Shown: piece after piece, positions 7,596 through 18,576 of the stretch | Layout of the letters: every line of letters begins with the position of its first letter | Position numbering within the stretch: position 1 is the first letter of the stretch | Source: Polaromonas sp. P2-4 | Lineage (GTDB): Bacteria > Pseudomonadota > Gammaproteobacteria > Burkholderiales > Burkholderiaceae_C | Length of the DNA stretch: 64,000 bases | Reading direction: 5' to 3' | Assembly: GCA_024703855.1 (NCBI GenBank) | Contig: CP087965.1 | Location: forward strand, 3,402,001-3,466,000 | Position numbers and translations under genes: made by a program | Notes under the pieces: generated by a model | Database searches by the model: none | What the model saw: only the letters and a program-made list of their open reading frames with translations | What the model was told of the DNA's origin: nothing

Positions 7596-9494
7596 ATGAG
7601 CTTTTCAGGCTTTATCGTGCAGCTGCTCAACGGCCTTGCCGGTGCGTCGTCTCTGTTTCTGGTGGCAGCCGGACTGTCGCTGATCTTTGGTGTCACGCGC
7701 ATCGTCAACTTCGCGCACGGCTCGTTTTTCATGGTCGGCATTTATGTCGCCTATTCGCTGGTGGCTACATTGGGAAGCACGCTGGGTTTCTGGCCGGCCT
7801 TGCTGCTCGCGGCCCTGGCCGTGGGTGTTCTCGGTGCGCTGGTGGAAGTCCTGCTGCTGCGCCTGCATTTACCATGCACCCGAGCTGTTTCAGCTGCTCG
7901 CCACCTTTGCGCTCGGCCTGGTGATCAAGGACGGGGTGCTCTGGTTCTGGGGTGCGGAAGAACTGCTGGGCCCCAGGGCGCCCGGCTTGACCGGCTCGGT
8001 CTCCATTCTCGGACGGCAATTTCCCTCTTATGACCTGTTCCTGATCGTTGCCGGACCCGTGGTTCTCGGCCTGCTCTGGTTGCTGCTGACGAAAACCCGC
8101 TGGGGAACCCTGGTACGAGCTGCCACCCAAGACCGGGAAATGGTGAGTGCGCTCGGGGTCAACCAGGCGTGGCTGTTTACGGCTATCTTTGCGTTGGGTG
8201 CACTTCTGGCCGGTTTGGGAGGGGCGCTGCAGCTTCCGCGCGAGCCTGCCAACCTGGAGATGGACCTGAACATCATAGGCGCCGCATTTGTGGTGGTTGT
8301 GGTCGGCGGCATGGGTTCCATTCCGGGGGCGTATGTGGCGGCCCTGCTGATCGCTGAACTCAAAGCGATCTGTATCTGGATCGGTTTGGTCGAAATCGCC
8401 GGCATCAGCATTTCCTTTTCCAAGCTCACCCTGGTGGTTGAGTTTCTGGTGATGGCCATCGTGCTGGTCGCGAGGCCCTGGGGCCTGTTCGGCAAACCGC
8501 AGGCGATCAGCCGTCATGCCGGCACGGTCGAGGAGCCGCTGCGACCGCCGGAGCGTCTTTACAAATACGGCGGCGCAGCCTGCTGGCGCTGCTGGTTCTG
8601 ATGCCTGCGCTCACGGCGCAGTCGCCCTACGTCACCGTCCTGTTGATTGATTTGCTGGTTGCCGTGCTGTTTGCGGCCAGCCTGCATTTCATCATGGGGC
8701 CGGCCGGCATGCACTCGTTCGGGCATGCGGCCTACTTTGGCCTGGGTGCCTACGGCGCCGCGCTGCTGGTGCGCAGCCTGAACATGCCGATGGAAGTGGC
8801 GCTATTCGTCGCGCCGGCGCTGGCGGCGCTGGGCGCCTTCGTCTACGGCTGGTTCTGCGTCCGGTTGTCCGGCGTTTACCTGGCCATGCTGACCCTGGCA
8901 TTTGCGCAAATTACCTGGGCGATCTGCTACCAGTGGGACGTGTTCACCGGCGGCAGCAACGGGCTGACTGGCGTGTGGCCGGCCGGGTGGCTGGCGGACA
9001 AACGGATGTACTACTACCTGACCCTGGCGTTGGTGGTGGGCGGGGTGCTTTTGATGCACAGGATGTTGTACTCGCCCTTTGGCTACGCAATGCGCGCCGC
9101 GCGCGATTCCGTACTTCGGTCTGACGCGATCGGTATCAACGTCAAGCGCATGCAATGGGTGGCCTTTGTCATGGCGGGTTCTTTCGTGGGCCTGGCCGGC
9201 GCGCTTTACGCATTTTCAAAAGGCAGCATCTCCCCGGAAAGCCTGCACGTGAGCAAATCCATCGACGGACTGGTGATGGTCCTGCTGGGGGGGGTGCAGA
9301 CGCTGCTGGGCCCGGTGGTCGGCGCCGTCACCTTCACCTGGCTGCACGACACGGTGGCACGGAACACCGATTACTGGCGCGCCATGCTGGGGGCGATCAT
9401 CCTGATGCTGGTGCTGCTGTTCCCCCAGGGGATCGCGGGCTTTGTCAAACAGCTGGTGTCGAATCGGCGCGATGCGATGGAGGTGAAGTTATGA
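7596..9494 (+). CDS. livHM: Fused LivH-LivM branched-chain-type ABC permease
   Basis: Inner-membrane permease in which a LivH half (residues about 1-310: GLSLIFGVTRIVNFAHGSFF, then GGMGSIPGAYVAALLIAE) runs into a LivM half (MGPAGMHSFGHAAYFGLGAYGA, then GGVQTLLGPVVGA). Two frame repairs are needed. Near 7866 one extra base is present (restoring RIYHAPELFQLLATFALG). Near 8580 one C is missing (restoring YGGAALLALLVLMPALTA), and this joins the two halves without any stop. The resulting 632 residues match the size expected for fused LivHM permeases. If the second indel were real, LivM would start at 8601, lacking its first hydrophobic segment. It overlaps the next ATPase gene by ATGA. Confidence 0.8.
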
Positions 9495-10269
9495 GCTTGC
9501 TCAAAGTGTCTAGCCTGGGTAAATCGTTCGGCGGCGTCAAGGCGGTCGATGGCATCAGTTTTGAGTTGGCGGCGGGCGAACTGCTGGCCCTGATCGGGCC
9601 GAACGGTGCCGGCAAGTCAACGACCTTCAATATGGTCAACGGCCAGCTGCGCGCAGACGCCGGCTCCATCCAGCTGGACTCGCAAGAGCTGGTGGGCCTG
9701 GCGCCGCGCGACATCTGGCGGCGTGGCGTCAGCCGGACTTTTCAGATTGCAGAGACGTTTTCATCGCTGACGGTCGTGGAAAACGTCCAGATGGCCTTGC
9801 TGTCGTCGGACCACAAGCTGTTTTCGATGTGGCGCCGGGCTGCCGACCACAAACGTGACCAGGCCCTGCTGCTGCTTGAACAGGTCAACATGAAAGCCCA
9901 GGCTGACCGGCCCTGCAGCGTATTGGCCTATGGCGATGTCAAACGCGTGGAACTCGCGATGGCCATGGCCAACGATCCGAAGCTGCTGTTGATGGATGAG
10001 CCGACGGCAGGCATGGCGTCCAGGGAGCGCAACGATTTGATGGCTTTGACCAAGCAGTTGGTCATCGATCGTGGCATGGCGGTGCTGTTTACCGAACACA
10101 GCATGGACGTGGTTTTCGCGTATGCCGACCGCATGATCGTGCTGGCGCGAGGCCGGCTGATTGCCGAAGGCAAACCCCTGGAAATCCACGATCACCCCAA
10201 AGTCCAGGAAGTTTATTTTGGCAGCGGTAAAACATTCGAAAAAAAATGCTTGAAAAGGAAGCGGCGTGA
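9491..10269 (+). CDS. livG: ABC transporter ATP-binding protein (LivG type)
   Basis: ATPase subunit, 259 residues after repair. Walker A is GPNGAGKST near residue 36, and Walker B with the catalytic glutamate is LLLMDEPTAG. The signature region is degenerate (VLAYGDVKRVELAMA instead of LSGGQ), as in many LivG proteins, and EHSMDVVF supplies the switch histidine. The start overlaps the permease stop (ATGA). The A8 run at 10240-10247 appears to lack one A. Restoring it gives FEKKMLEKEAA and a stop at 10267-10269 that overlaps the livF ATG. Confidence 0.92.
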
Positions 10270-11007
10270 TGAGCACTGCGAAAGAAGTTTTGCTGGAGGC
10301 AAAAGGCTTGTCGGCCTGGTATGGTGCCGCCCAAATCCTGTTTGACGTGGGTCTCAATGTCCGGCGCGGCGAAGTGGTGGCCCTGATGGGGCGCAATGGC
10401 GCCGGGAAATCCACCACGCTGAAGGCCCTGATCGGGATGCTCGACAAGCGGCGCGGTAGCGTGTCATTTTTTGGCCACGATATTTCAAAGAGCGAACCGC
10501 ACCATGCAGCCCGTATGGGGCTGGGTTTCGTGCCGGAAGACCGGCGCATCTTCACCGACCTGACGGTGACGGAAAACCTCGAAGTGGGACGGCAAGCGCC
10601 TCGCCGCTGGCCCGACGGCAGCGAAGCACCAGTCTGGACACCCGAGCGTCTTTTCAAGCTGTTTCCCAATTTGGGCGAGATGCCAGGCCGGCCGGGTGGC
10701 CGCATGAGCGGCGGTGAGCAGCAGATGCTGACGGTGGCGCGCACCCTGATGGGCAATCCTTACCTGGTATTGCTTGACGAACCGTCTGAAGGCGTAGCGC
10801 CGGTGATCGTCGAGCAAATGGCGCACATGATTCTGGAGTTGAAAACCCAAGGCGTCAGCATTTTGCTGTCCGAACAGAACATGCATTTTGCGGAACTGGT
10901 GTCCGACCGGGCCTATGTGCTGGAGAAAGGGCAGATCCGCTACTGAGGGAACTATGGCCGATCTTGCGGCCAATGACGAGGTGCGCCGCGCCTACCTCAG
11001 CGTCTAG
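10269..11007 (+). CDS. livF: ABC transporter ATP-binding protein (LivF type)
   Basis: Second ATPase of the importer, 245 residues after repair. Walker A is GRNGAGKSTT, the signature is MSGGEQQMLTVARTL, Walker B is LVLLDEPSEG, and the switch is LSEQNMHF. The ATG at 10269 overlaps the livG stop. A spurious T near 10934 creates an early TGA. Removing it gives IRYEGTMADLAANDEVRRAYLSV and a stop at 11005-11007, which is the usual LivF ending (residues xVRxxYLxV). Confidence 0.92.
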
Positions 11008-11010
11008 GCG

Positions 11011-11106
11011 TCAGCGATTGGAGTTCAAGGTTCTGGCCTGAACCACGAGGCGTCCGTCCATGACGCAGGTGGCCGAGTCACCAGAAAACTTCAACGCGAG
11101 CCAATC
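11011..11106 (-). pseudogene. Possible C-terminal scrap of an amidohydrolase
   Basis: On the minus strand the segment reads ALKFSGDSATCVMDGRLVV...LNSNR-stop. That is the pattern seen at the end of TRZ/ATZ-type amidohydrolases (a V-x-V-DGR-V-V strand before the stop). No upstream body of the gene is present, because livF occupies the other strand immediately beyond. It may be a leftover from rearrangement, or chance. Low confidence. Confidence 0.25.
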
Positions 11107-11144
11107 ACTGCGTGAACATTGATTAAAACAAAAAGGTAAATCCT

Positions 11145-12299
11145 ATGAACATGATGTTGCGAGTGGTCCGGTTGAACTGGGTAATGTTTGTCCTGGCCAT
11201 GGCCGCCGTGTTGCCTGTCCGCGCCGAGCCCGGCGTGAGCGACACGGCCATTGCGGTCGGGCAATCGGCGGTATTTAGCGGGCCGGTTGCCGCGACCGGG
11301 AACAACTACCGGCGCGGTATCGAACTCTACTTTGAGCAGGCGAACAAGGCCGGGGGTGTGCACGGGCGCAAACTGCAACTGACGGCGCTTGACGACGCCT
11401 ACGATCCCAAACGCACGGTCGAAAACACCAAAGTTCTCATCGAGCAACACAAGGTGTTTGCGCTGATCGGCTATGTGGCCACGGCCAATTTGATTGCGGC
11501 CATGCCGGTCGCCGACGAGGCGAAGGTCCCCATGTTTGCGCCCCTGGTGGGAACAACATCCGTTCGGCTCAAACACAACCGTTATCTCTTTCACGTGAGG
11601 GCGAGCTACAAAACCGAACTGGCCCGGATTACCCAGCAGCTGGCAGTGGTCGGAAACGACAAAGTGGCCGTGGTGTACCAGGACAGTGTCTTTGGCAAGT
11701 CCAACCTGGACACCCTGCTCGAGCTCATCAAGGCCGAGAAGCTTCAGGTCGTCAAAACAATTCCCATGGCCATTGCCGCGACGAGTGCCGCCGACATCGC
11801 AGCGCAAATCAAGGAAGCCTCACCCAACGTCATCATCATGATCATGGCGGGCACGATGACGGAAGTCCTGATCAGGGATGTGCGTGCTGCCGGCCTGGGC
11901 GCGCCGCTTTACACGATCTCGGTCGGCCTGGCTGACGCCAAAGCCTCGGCCACCCGATTGAACGGCGCCTTGCGCGGCGTCATCACGGCCAGCATCGTCC
12001 CCTCGCCGACGCTGGAACGTTACGGCGTCGTCAAGGAGTATCGCAAGGCGCTCGGCGCGTCGGCGGGGGAGGGCGACAACTACACCGTGCTTGAAGGTTA
12101 TATTGCGGCCAAGGCCTTCGTCGAAGGTCTGCGACGCGCCGGGCGCGCTCTGACTCATGAAAACTTCATTGCGGCGCTGGAAGGATTCGGCAATCTGGAT
12201 CTGGGCGACTTCCGGGTCGACTACGGCCCGAAAAATCACAACGGCTCCAGCTTTGTGGAGCTTGAGATGTACACCGCGACAGGCAGTTTGATTCGATGA
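11145..12299 (+). CDS. Second ABC transporter substrate-binding protein
   Basis: Intact 384-residue Peripla_BP_6 receptor with a signal peptide ending ...AVLPVRAEPG. The body contains VGQSAVFSGPVAATGNNYRRGIELYFEQANKAGGVHGRK and a hinge region with FALIGYVATANLIAAMPVADE. It differs from the receptor at 6236, so the importer may have two receptors with different ligands, or this one may have a sensory role beside the hydroxylase genes. AAAAAGG precedes the start. Its TGA overlaps the ATG of the [2Fe-2S] hydroxylase subunit (ATGA), which ties it to the molybdenum-enzyme operon. Confidence 0.92.
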   Translation: MNMMLRVVRLNWVMFVLAMAAVLPVRAEPGVSDTAIAVGQSAVFSGPVAATGNNYRRGIELYFEQANKAGGVHGRKLQLTALDDAYDPKRTVENTKVLIEQHKVFALIGYVATANLIAAMPVADEAKVPMFAPLVGTTSVRLKHNRYLFHVRASYKTELARITQQLAVVGNDKVAVVYQDSVFGKSNLDTLLELIKAEKLQVVKTIPMAIAATSAADIAAQIKEASPNVIIMIMAGTMTEVLIRDVRAAGLGAPLYTISVGLADAKASATRLNGALRGVITASIVPSPTLERYGVVKEYRKALGASAGEGDNYTVLEGYIAAKAFVEGLRRAGRALTHENFIAALEGFGNLDLGDFRVDYGPKNHNGSSFVELEMYTATGSLIR

Positions 12300-12794
12300 C
12301 TTCAAAGGTCGTGAGCTTCAGTGTCAACCAGGTGCAGCGGACGCTGGCTGTTTCAGCGCAGGCTTCGCTGCTGATGGTGCTGCGCAACGACCTGGAGCTC
12401 AACAGTCCCAAATATGGCTGTGGCCTGGGCAGAATGCGGTGCATGCACGGTACTGGTTGACGGCGTAGCGGCACGCGCTTGTGTGATCCCGGCCTGCGGG
12501 GTGGCCGGCCGGGAAATCACCACGCTGGAAGGCTTGGGGTCGCTGTCGGCCCTGCACCCGGTCCAGCAGGCCTTCATTGAGGAGCAAGCCGCCCAGTGCG
12601 GCTACTGCCTGAGCGGCATGATCATGATGACCGCGGCGCTGCTGGCGCGCAACCCTGATCCGAGCGAAGACGAGATACGCCGCGAGCTGTCGGGCAATCT
12701 GTGCCGCTGCGGCACCCATCTGGAGATCGTGCGGGCTGTGCTTCGTGCGGCGCAGCTCACGGCGCAAGAATCTTCCCGCAGGAACAAGCCATGA
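12296..12794 (+). CDS. nicA: [2Fe-2S] subunit of molybdenum hydroxylase (NicA-like)
   Basis: Small subunit with two [2Fe-2S] clusters, 165 residues after repair. The plant-type cluster motif is YGCGLGECGACTVLVDG with a further Cys in ARACVIP. The second cluster uses QCGYCLSGMIM and NLCRCGTH. One extra A near 12432 breaks the frame just at the first cluster; removing it restores GLGECGACT. The TGA of the receptor overlaps the start, and the stop overlaps the large subunit start by 4 bp. It matches the NicA subunit of nicotinate dehydrogenase and related isoquinoline/aldehyde oxidoreductases. The nicotinate assignment rests on the neighbouring hydroxynicotinate reductase-like gene. Confidence 0.88.
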
Positions 12795-15700
12795 CCCGCC
12801 GCGCCGACACGCCGCTCACGCGTGCTGACTTTCACGCTGCTGCGGGGGTGCTGCTCGTGACCCGCGAGCCGCCGCCCGCAGCACCCGCCGTCAACGGCCA
12901 GCCTGCACTGGTGAGCGGCAATCCGCTGGAAGGTGTCGAAATACTGATTGCCGTGTACGACGACGGCAGTGTGACGGCCTTGAACGGCCATGTGGACCTC
13001 GGCACCGGTATTCGCACCGCGCTGGCCCAGATTGTGGCGGAGGAGCTCGACGTCACGCTGGACAGCGTCAACATGGTGTTGGGCGACACGACCCGTGCAC
13101 CTAACCAGGGGGCCACCATTGCCAGCGCGTCGATACAGATTCACGCGATACCGTTGCGGGCTGCGGCGGCGCAGGCGCGCGCCTGGCTGGTGGCGCGTGC
13201 TGCCGAGCGGCTGCAGGCGGACAGGGCCATGCTGGCTGTGCGCGATGGCATCGTCTCCGTGATCGGCAGGGAAGGCAAATCGATTGCTTACGGCGCCTTG
13301 CTGGCCAATCAGCACGTGGCGCTTTCATTGGCTTTGGATACGCCTGTCAAGGCGGCGGACGACTACCGTATTGTGGGCACCAGCACGGCACGCCTGGATA
13401 TTCCAGCCAAGGCCACCGGGGGGCTGACCTTTGTGCACGACATGCGTGTGCCGGGCATGCTGCACGGCCGGGTTGTGCGGCCGCCTTATGCCGGTGCGGA
13501 CCATGGCGACTTCATCGGCAACACGCTGGAGTCGGTGGACGAGTCCTCGATTGCGCATATTCCCGGTATTCATGCGGTGGTCGTGATTCGCGACTTCGTC
13601 GGCATTGTCGTGGAGCGGGAGGAGCACGCCGAACAGGCACTGCGTGAGCTGGCTGTGCAATGGAAGCATTGGCCGGGCTTGACCAACCTCGACGATCTTG
13701 AGGGCGCCATTCGCAACAATCCGTCCACACAGCGCAAGCTCGTCGACGAAGGGGATGTAGATGCTGCGCTAGCGGCCGCTGCGCAGACCCTGGCACGCAA
13801 CTATGTCTGGCCCTACCAGATGCACGGCTCCATCGGACCTTCCTGCGCGGTGGCCGACTGGCAACAGGACCGCATGACGGTATGGGCCGGAACCCAGAAC
13901 CCCCACGTGCTGCGGGCCGACCTGTCGCGCCTCACCGGGCTGGCCGATATCCGTATCGACGTCATCCGCATGGAAGCTGCCGGCTGCTACGGACGAAACT
14001 GTGCCGACGATGTGGCCGCTGACGCCGCCTTGCTGTCACGCGCCGTCGGCAGCCCGGTGCGTGTGCAACTGACCCGCGAACAGGAACATGCGTGGGAGCC
14101 CAAGGGTGCGGCCCAGCTCATGCAGGTCAATGGCGGCCTGAACGAAGACGGTTCGGTCGCAGCGTATGACTTTCAGACCTCGTACCCATCAAACGGCGCC
14201 CCCACATTGGCGCTGTTGCTCACCAGAACCATAGAGCCGGTCGCGCAAGCTTATGAAATGGGCGACCGTACCGCCCGCCCGCCGTACGACTACGACAACC
14301 TGCGCGTCACCGTCAACGACATGGCGCCGATGCTGCGCGCCTCGTGGCTGCGCGGCGTCTCTGCCTTGCCCAACTCGTTTGCGCACGAGTCTTATATCGA
14401 CGAACTGGCCACCGCTGCGGGGGTTGATCCGGTGGAGTTTCGCCTGCGTTACCTCAAAGAGCCACGTGCCGCCGAGCTGGTACGGGCAACCGCTGAGCGG
14501 GCCGGCTGGAGGGTTCATACGCAGCCGCAGCAACAAGCCTTGCTGCAAGGAGAACCGGCAGACATCGTGCATGGCCAGGGCGTCGCCTATGCCCGCTATG
14601 TGCACAGCAAGTGGCCGGGCTTTGGCGCTGCCTGGGCCGCCTGGGTTGCCGATGTCGAGGTCAACCGAAAAACGGGTGAAGTGCATGTCAAGCGCGTTGT
14701 GGTGGGGCACGATGCCGGCACCCTGATCAACCCTGCGGGTGTCAAGCACCAGATTCACGGCAATGTGGTGCAGACCACCAGCCGCGCCCTGACCGAGCAG
14801 GTCACCTTGAGCCCGAAAACCAATGCCGTGGCCAGCCTGGAATGGGGCGCCTACCCCATCCTGAGTTTCAGGGACGTGCCGGTGATTGAGGTCGTGACCA
14901 TGGCGCGCCCCGGCGAGCCCCCCTGGGTGCCGGCGAATCGGCCTCGGTGCCGGGCACTGCGGCCATCGCCAACGCAATTTTTGACGCTACCGGCGTGCGC
15001 TTTCGCCAGCCGCCGTTTACACCGGAGGTGGTGCGTGCTGCACTCAACCCGTCACCGGACATGGCGCCGATGCTTTTGCCGATACCGGAACGGGTTCTGG
15101 CCCGCCCGCCGGAGGGCGCGGCATGGCCCAAGGGGCTGGGCTGGTGGTCCAGGACTGGCGCATTGCTGGCCGGTGTCTTGGGTGTGGCTGCGGCGCTGGT
15201 GGGCTGGCGCTCGGCAATTGCGCCTGTGCTGCCCAGTGGCGCGTCCATTTACACGGCGGCCACGATAGAGCGGGGCCGCCAGCTGGCTGCCGCGGGCGAT
15301 TGTGTGGTGTGCCATACGGCGCCGGGCGGCATCCCCAATGCCGGCGGACGGGCCATGGACACCCCTTTCGGCAAGATAGTCACGACCAATCTCACACCCG
15401 ATGCCGATACCGGCATAGGGCTGTGGTCTTTCAGCGCCTTTCAGCGCGCCATGCGTGAGGGCATTTCGCGCGACGGCCACCATCTGTACCCGGCGTTTCC
15501 GTACACGGCATTCGCCAAAACCAGCGACGAGGACTTGACCGCGCTGTATGCCTATTTGATGGCCCAGCCTGCTGTGCGCTCAGAGCCACCGCCCACCCGG
15601 CTCGCCTTTCCCTACAACGTGCGCCCTTTGATGGCAGGCTGGAATGCCTTGTTCAACGATCCGGCCCCGTACCAGGCGAATCCGACCCAAACCGTTGAAT

Positions 15701-16434
15701 GGAACCGCGGCGCCTACCTGGTCAACGGCCTGGGCCATTGCGGTGCCTGCCATACGCCGCGCAATGCCTTCGGCGCCGAGCGCAGCGGCAAGGCCTTCTT
15801 GAGCGGCGCCATGGTGGATGGCTGGGAAGCGCCGGCACTGACAGCGCTGTCGCGTGCGCCCGTGCCCTGGACCTCTGAAGAGTTGTACCGATACCTTCGC
15901 CAGGGCCATACCGAGCAGCACGGCATCGCCGCCGGGCCGATGGGGCCTGTGGTCAAGGAGCTGTCCATATTGCCCGACGCGGACATACGGGCGATGGCCA
16001 CCTATCTGGCGTCTTACAACGAGCCGGTGTCGGAGCTGGAGAGTGCCGAACGTGCCAGGCAGGTGGTCTTGTCCGCGCAGAAGTCTTTCACCGGCTTGCC
16101 GGGCCCGGGCCAGCGCCTGTTCAATGGGGCTTGTGCGTCCTGCCACCACGACGGCGACGGGCCGCGGCTGCTGGGCGTGAATACGCCGCTGGCGCTGAAC
16201 AGCAATCTGCACAGCGAGCGGCCTGACAATTTGATTCGCGTGATCCTCAATGGAATTCGCTCCCCTGCGGCAGCGGACATCGGCTTCATGCCGGCATTCC
16301 GCCATAGCCTGGATGACACTCAAATCGAAGCGCTGGCCACCTACATGCGCAAGCGCTATGCACCGGCAGAGCCTGCGTGGCGCGATGTGCCGGGGGCGGT
16401 GTCGCGCCTGCGTGGTGCGCTGGATGAGCATTAG
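12791..16434 (+). CDS. nicB: Molybdopterin hydroxylase large subunit with three haem c domains (NicB-like)
   Basis: Large subunit of about 1214 residues. The first ~740 residues are a xanthine dehydrogenase-family molybdopterin domain (GHVDLGTGIRTALAQIVAEE, GAAQLMQVNGG, SWLRGVSALPNSFAHESYIDELA). The tail has a membrane-anchor-like segment (GALLAGVLGVAAALVGW) and three haem motifs: CVVCH, CGACH and CASCH. This molybdopterin-plus-cytochrome fusion is the architecture of NicB, which with NicA hydroxylates nicotinate to 6-hydroxynicotinate and passes electrons to the respiratory chain. A C6 run at 14918-14923 appears to lack one C (restoring PPLGAGESASVPGTAAIANAI). Without that repair the cytochrome part would start as a separate protein. 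Confidence 0.88.
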
Positions 16435-16512
16435 GGAAGCGCGCTGGCGACTGGTGCGCGCCTTCCGAGGGGGCGATGTTTCAGCCAGACGACTTAATGG
16501 TGCGTGAATTCA

Positions 16513-16740
16513 CTAACGCGGATTGAACCTGGCAAGTCTCGTCGTCGACACCACCAGATTCGCGCGACTGATGCGAAGCGCAGCTTCGGCCATTTTGCGT
16601 GCAACTTCTTCGCTGGTTAAATTGAAGGTATTGATCGTGTCCTGTGTGACATCGAGGCAGGACATCTTCGATTCGGGCGAATGGGTCACGAACGCGCATT
16701 CGAGATTGGCTGATAACGAAATGGTTCCATCCTCATATCC
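16513..16740 (-). pseudogene. CinA-like (NMN amidohydrolase domain) remnant
   Basis: One minus-strand frame reads GYEDGTISLSANLECAF...SCLDVTQDTI...LTSEEVARKMAEAALRISRANLVVSTTRLARF-stop. The SEEVARKMAEAAL...A-LVVSTT part matches the C-terminal amidohydrolase domain of CinA (usually VSEETAREMAEGAL...ADLAVAVTG). There is no start codon and the frame is closed upstream by TAA near 16743, so only a fragment of about 75 codons is left. It lies between the hydroxylase operon and an AraC regulator. A CinA relative could have been a pyridine-nucleotide amidase, but it is not functional here. Confidence 0.4.
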
Positions 16741-16764
16741 CCATTATTCTGCGCATCAATTGCG

Positions 16765-17749
16765 TCAACGTTTCAGCGTCTGCAGCGGCGTCTCGCCATA
16801 ACGCGCACGGTAGCTGGAGCAGAAGCGGCCCAGGTGCGCGAAGCCGCAACTCAAAGCAATGTCCGTTACGTGCGAACCCGGCGCGGCGCCCAGCAGCTCG
16901 GTACGCGCAGCTTCGAGCCGCGCCTGCCTTACATACGCCATCGGCGAACACTGATAATGCTCGCGAAATGAAATGCACAGGCTGCGCACGCTGGCGCCGC
17001 AGGCACTCGCTATCTCCTCCAGCATCAGTGGTTCATGCAGGTGGGTGGCGATGTAATCTTGAGCCGCTCGAATTTTGCTGCTGCGGCACCGCGGTCGGCC
17101 TGCGCCACAGGCGATCGCTGTAATTGCTCGGCTGGCACAGCAGCAGATGATGAATCAGCGTCTGTTCCTGCGCATGTATCAGCGGCCCTGAGTGCGACTG
17201 GCTGGCGAAACCGTGGTTGCACAATAGGCCGCCAAGGTGATACTGCCAGCCGCGCCCTACCGCACCGTCCATCGACATCTCCGGATGAAACTCGATCGGC
17301 CCCCTTTTCAGTTCATGGCCGATCAGGGTACGGCAGGTATCCTCGACCCGCTCGCGCGGAATTTTAACGAGCATCTGCTCGCATCCTTCGCTCCACTCAA
17401 GCTGCAGCGACAGCGTAGGCGAAATAATCGCGCCCATGCGTGGTGAGGCGGCGACGGTCCGTTTACCGACCCGGATTTTGGCATTCCCGGTCAGCGGCAC
17501 CTGAAACAGCATGAAGCCGTTCAACTCTCCCGGTTCGATATGCACGGCTGCGCCATAACGCAGGATAAAGAATGACAGGGCGCCGAGATCTGCCCTGTAC
17601 AGCGCGGAGTCCACCTTGCCGCCATTCCAGAGCAGTTCATGTTCCTTGAATGCCTTCACGGTCTGCAGCTTGGTCTCATTCGGATCGGATGAAACGAACA
17701 GCGGCGCCTTGTAGATCTGCTGCAATTCCGCCTTAAGCCATGTCTCCAC
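16765..17749 (-). CDS. AraC family transcriptional regulator
   Basis: About 327 residues after repair. The N-terminal half is an AraC-binding-like domain (ALSFFILRYGAAVHIEPGEL, then VGKRTVAASPRMGAIISPT). The C-terminal half has two helix-turn-helix units, MLEEIASACGASVRSLCISFREHYQCSPMAYVRQARLEAAR and VTDIALSCGFAHLGRFCSSYRARYGETP, as expected for AraC. A single extra base near 17080 splits the two halves. The GTG at 17749 follows AAGGGG and fits the family N-terminus better than the far-upstream ATG. It lies between the nicotinate-type cluster and the IS remnant and could serve either neighbouring catabolic block. Confidence 0.85.
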
Positions 17750-17970
17750 TGCGTCCCCTTTTTGGTGCTGGAACCCGGCTGCGGGAAATACCAAGCACAA
17801 TCCGCGCCCACGGTGCGTATTTGAATACTATGTTAATTCAGTAGTGTCCGGTTAAGGAGACTCTGAAGAGCCCCTTGCCCCGTGTGCTTGGTGTAAGCCA
17901 ATCGCAACACCATTAACATTATGAGACAAACAACCTTGGAACTCGATCTCAGCGAGTTCCTGGAGCCTGT

Positions 17971-18390
17971 TCATGATCTCCGAATTAAAAGCACAAGAAC
18001 CGCCAGATGGACGAACTGCAGACTGGTGTTGAGTTGTCGCTCGCCGGTCTTCCATAAACGCCTGCATTTCTCCAGCTAGGCAAAGGGTTGCCTCACATAG
18101 CCACCATCGGCCAGTACGCTTTGGACTTGACTCAGATTCGCAGCGCACCGATCAATCGCCTGCAGCGCTCCTTTGCGATCTGTCATCGCTGCCGTTGTGA
18201 TGGCCATGGCATGCGGCAAGTGCTGGGAATCCACCGCAATGTGACGTTTGATGCCGGAGACCCTTTTGCCCGCATCAAAGCCCTTGTGATCAGCACTGTC
18301 GGTGTTTTTCACGCTCTGGGCATCAACGATCAAAAAGCTCGTCATGGCGTTGCGCCTCTGTTTGGTACGGGCCGCGCAACTAGATTTTTT
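17971..18390 (-). mobile_element. Broken IS5-family transposase
   Basis: Minus-strand frame 18345-18076 reads MTSFLIVDAQSVKNTDSADHKGFDAGKRVSGIKRHIAVDS...LLADGGYVRQPFA. This is the DDE core of an IS5-family (IS1031/IS427-like) transposase with the first two acidic residues. It then meets an in-frame stop and joins directly to LEKCRRLWKTGERQLNTSL...LIRRS-stop, the normal C-terminus, ending at 17971. The middle with the last catalytic residue is deleted and the N-terminal part is missing beyond about 18390. The remnant marks the left edge of the Rieske-dioxygenase block. Confidence 0.8.
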
Positions 18391-18576
18391 TAATTAATAC
18401 CCGAAATGACCCAAAGATGCCTGAATCGGATAGCGGCAATTCCAGCATTCATAAAAAATCGTCGACAGCATAGAAGGGATCGGTACGCTGCCCACCGCAC
18501 GGGACAGATGCAGTTGAGATCTCTTCTGGCACACCGGAAATGGCCCACCGCTTAACGACAACCACAGGAAAACACA

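Noticed and set aside
8601-9494. Independent LivM gene starting at 8601
   Set aside because: The start cuts into the first hydrophobic segment, and no ribosome site precedes it. One missing C near 8580 joins it to LivH in frame.
16523-16801. 92-codon plus-strand frame between the hydroxylase and AraC genes
   Set aside because: No similarity or ribosome site. The minus strand of the same stretch gives a recognisable CinA fragment instead.
17841-17860. Terminal inverted repeat of the IS5 remnant at TAGTGTCCGGTTAAGG
   Set aside because: No matching inverted copy was found at the other end near 18390, so the element boundary cannot be set.
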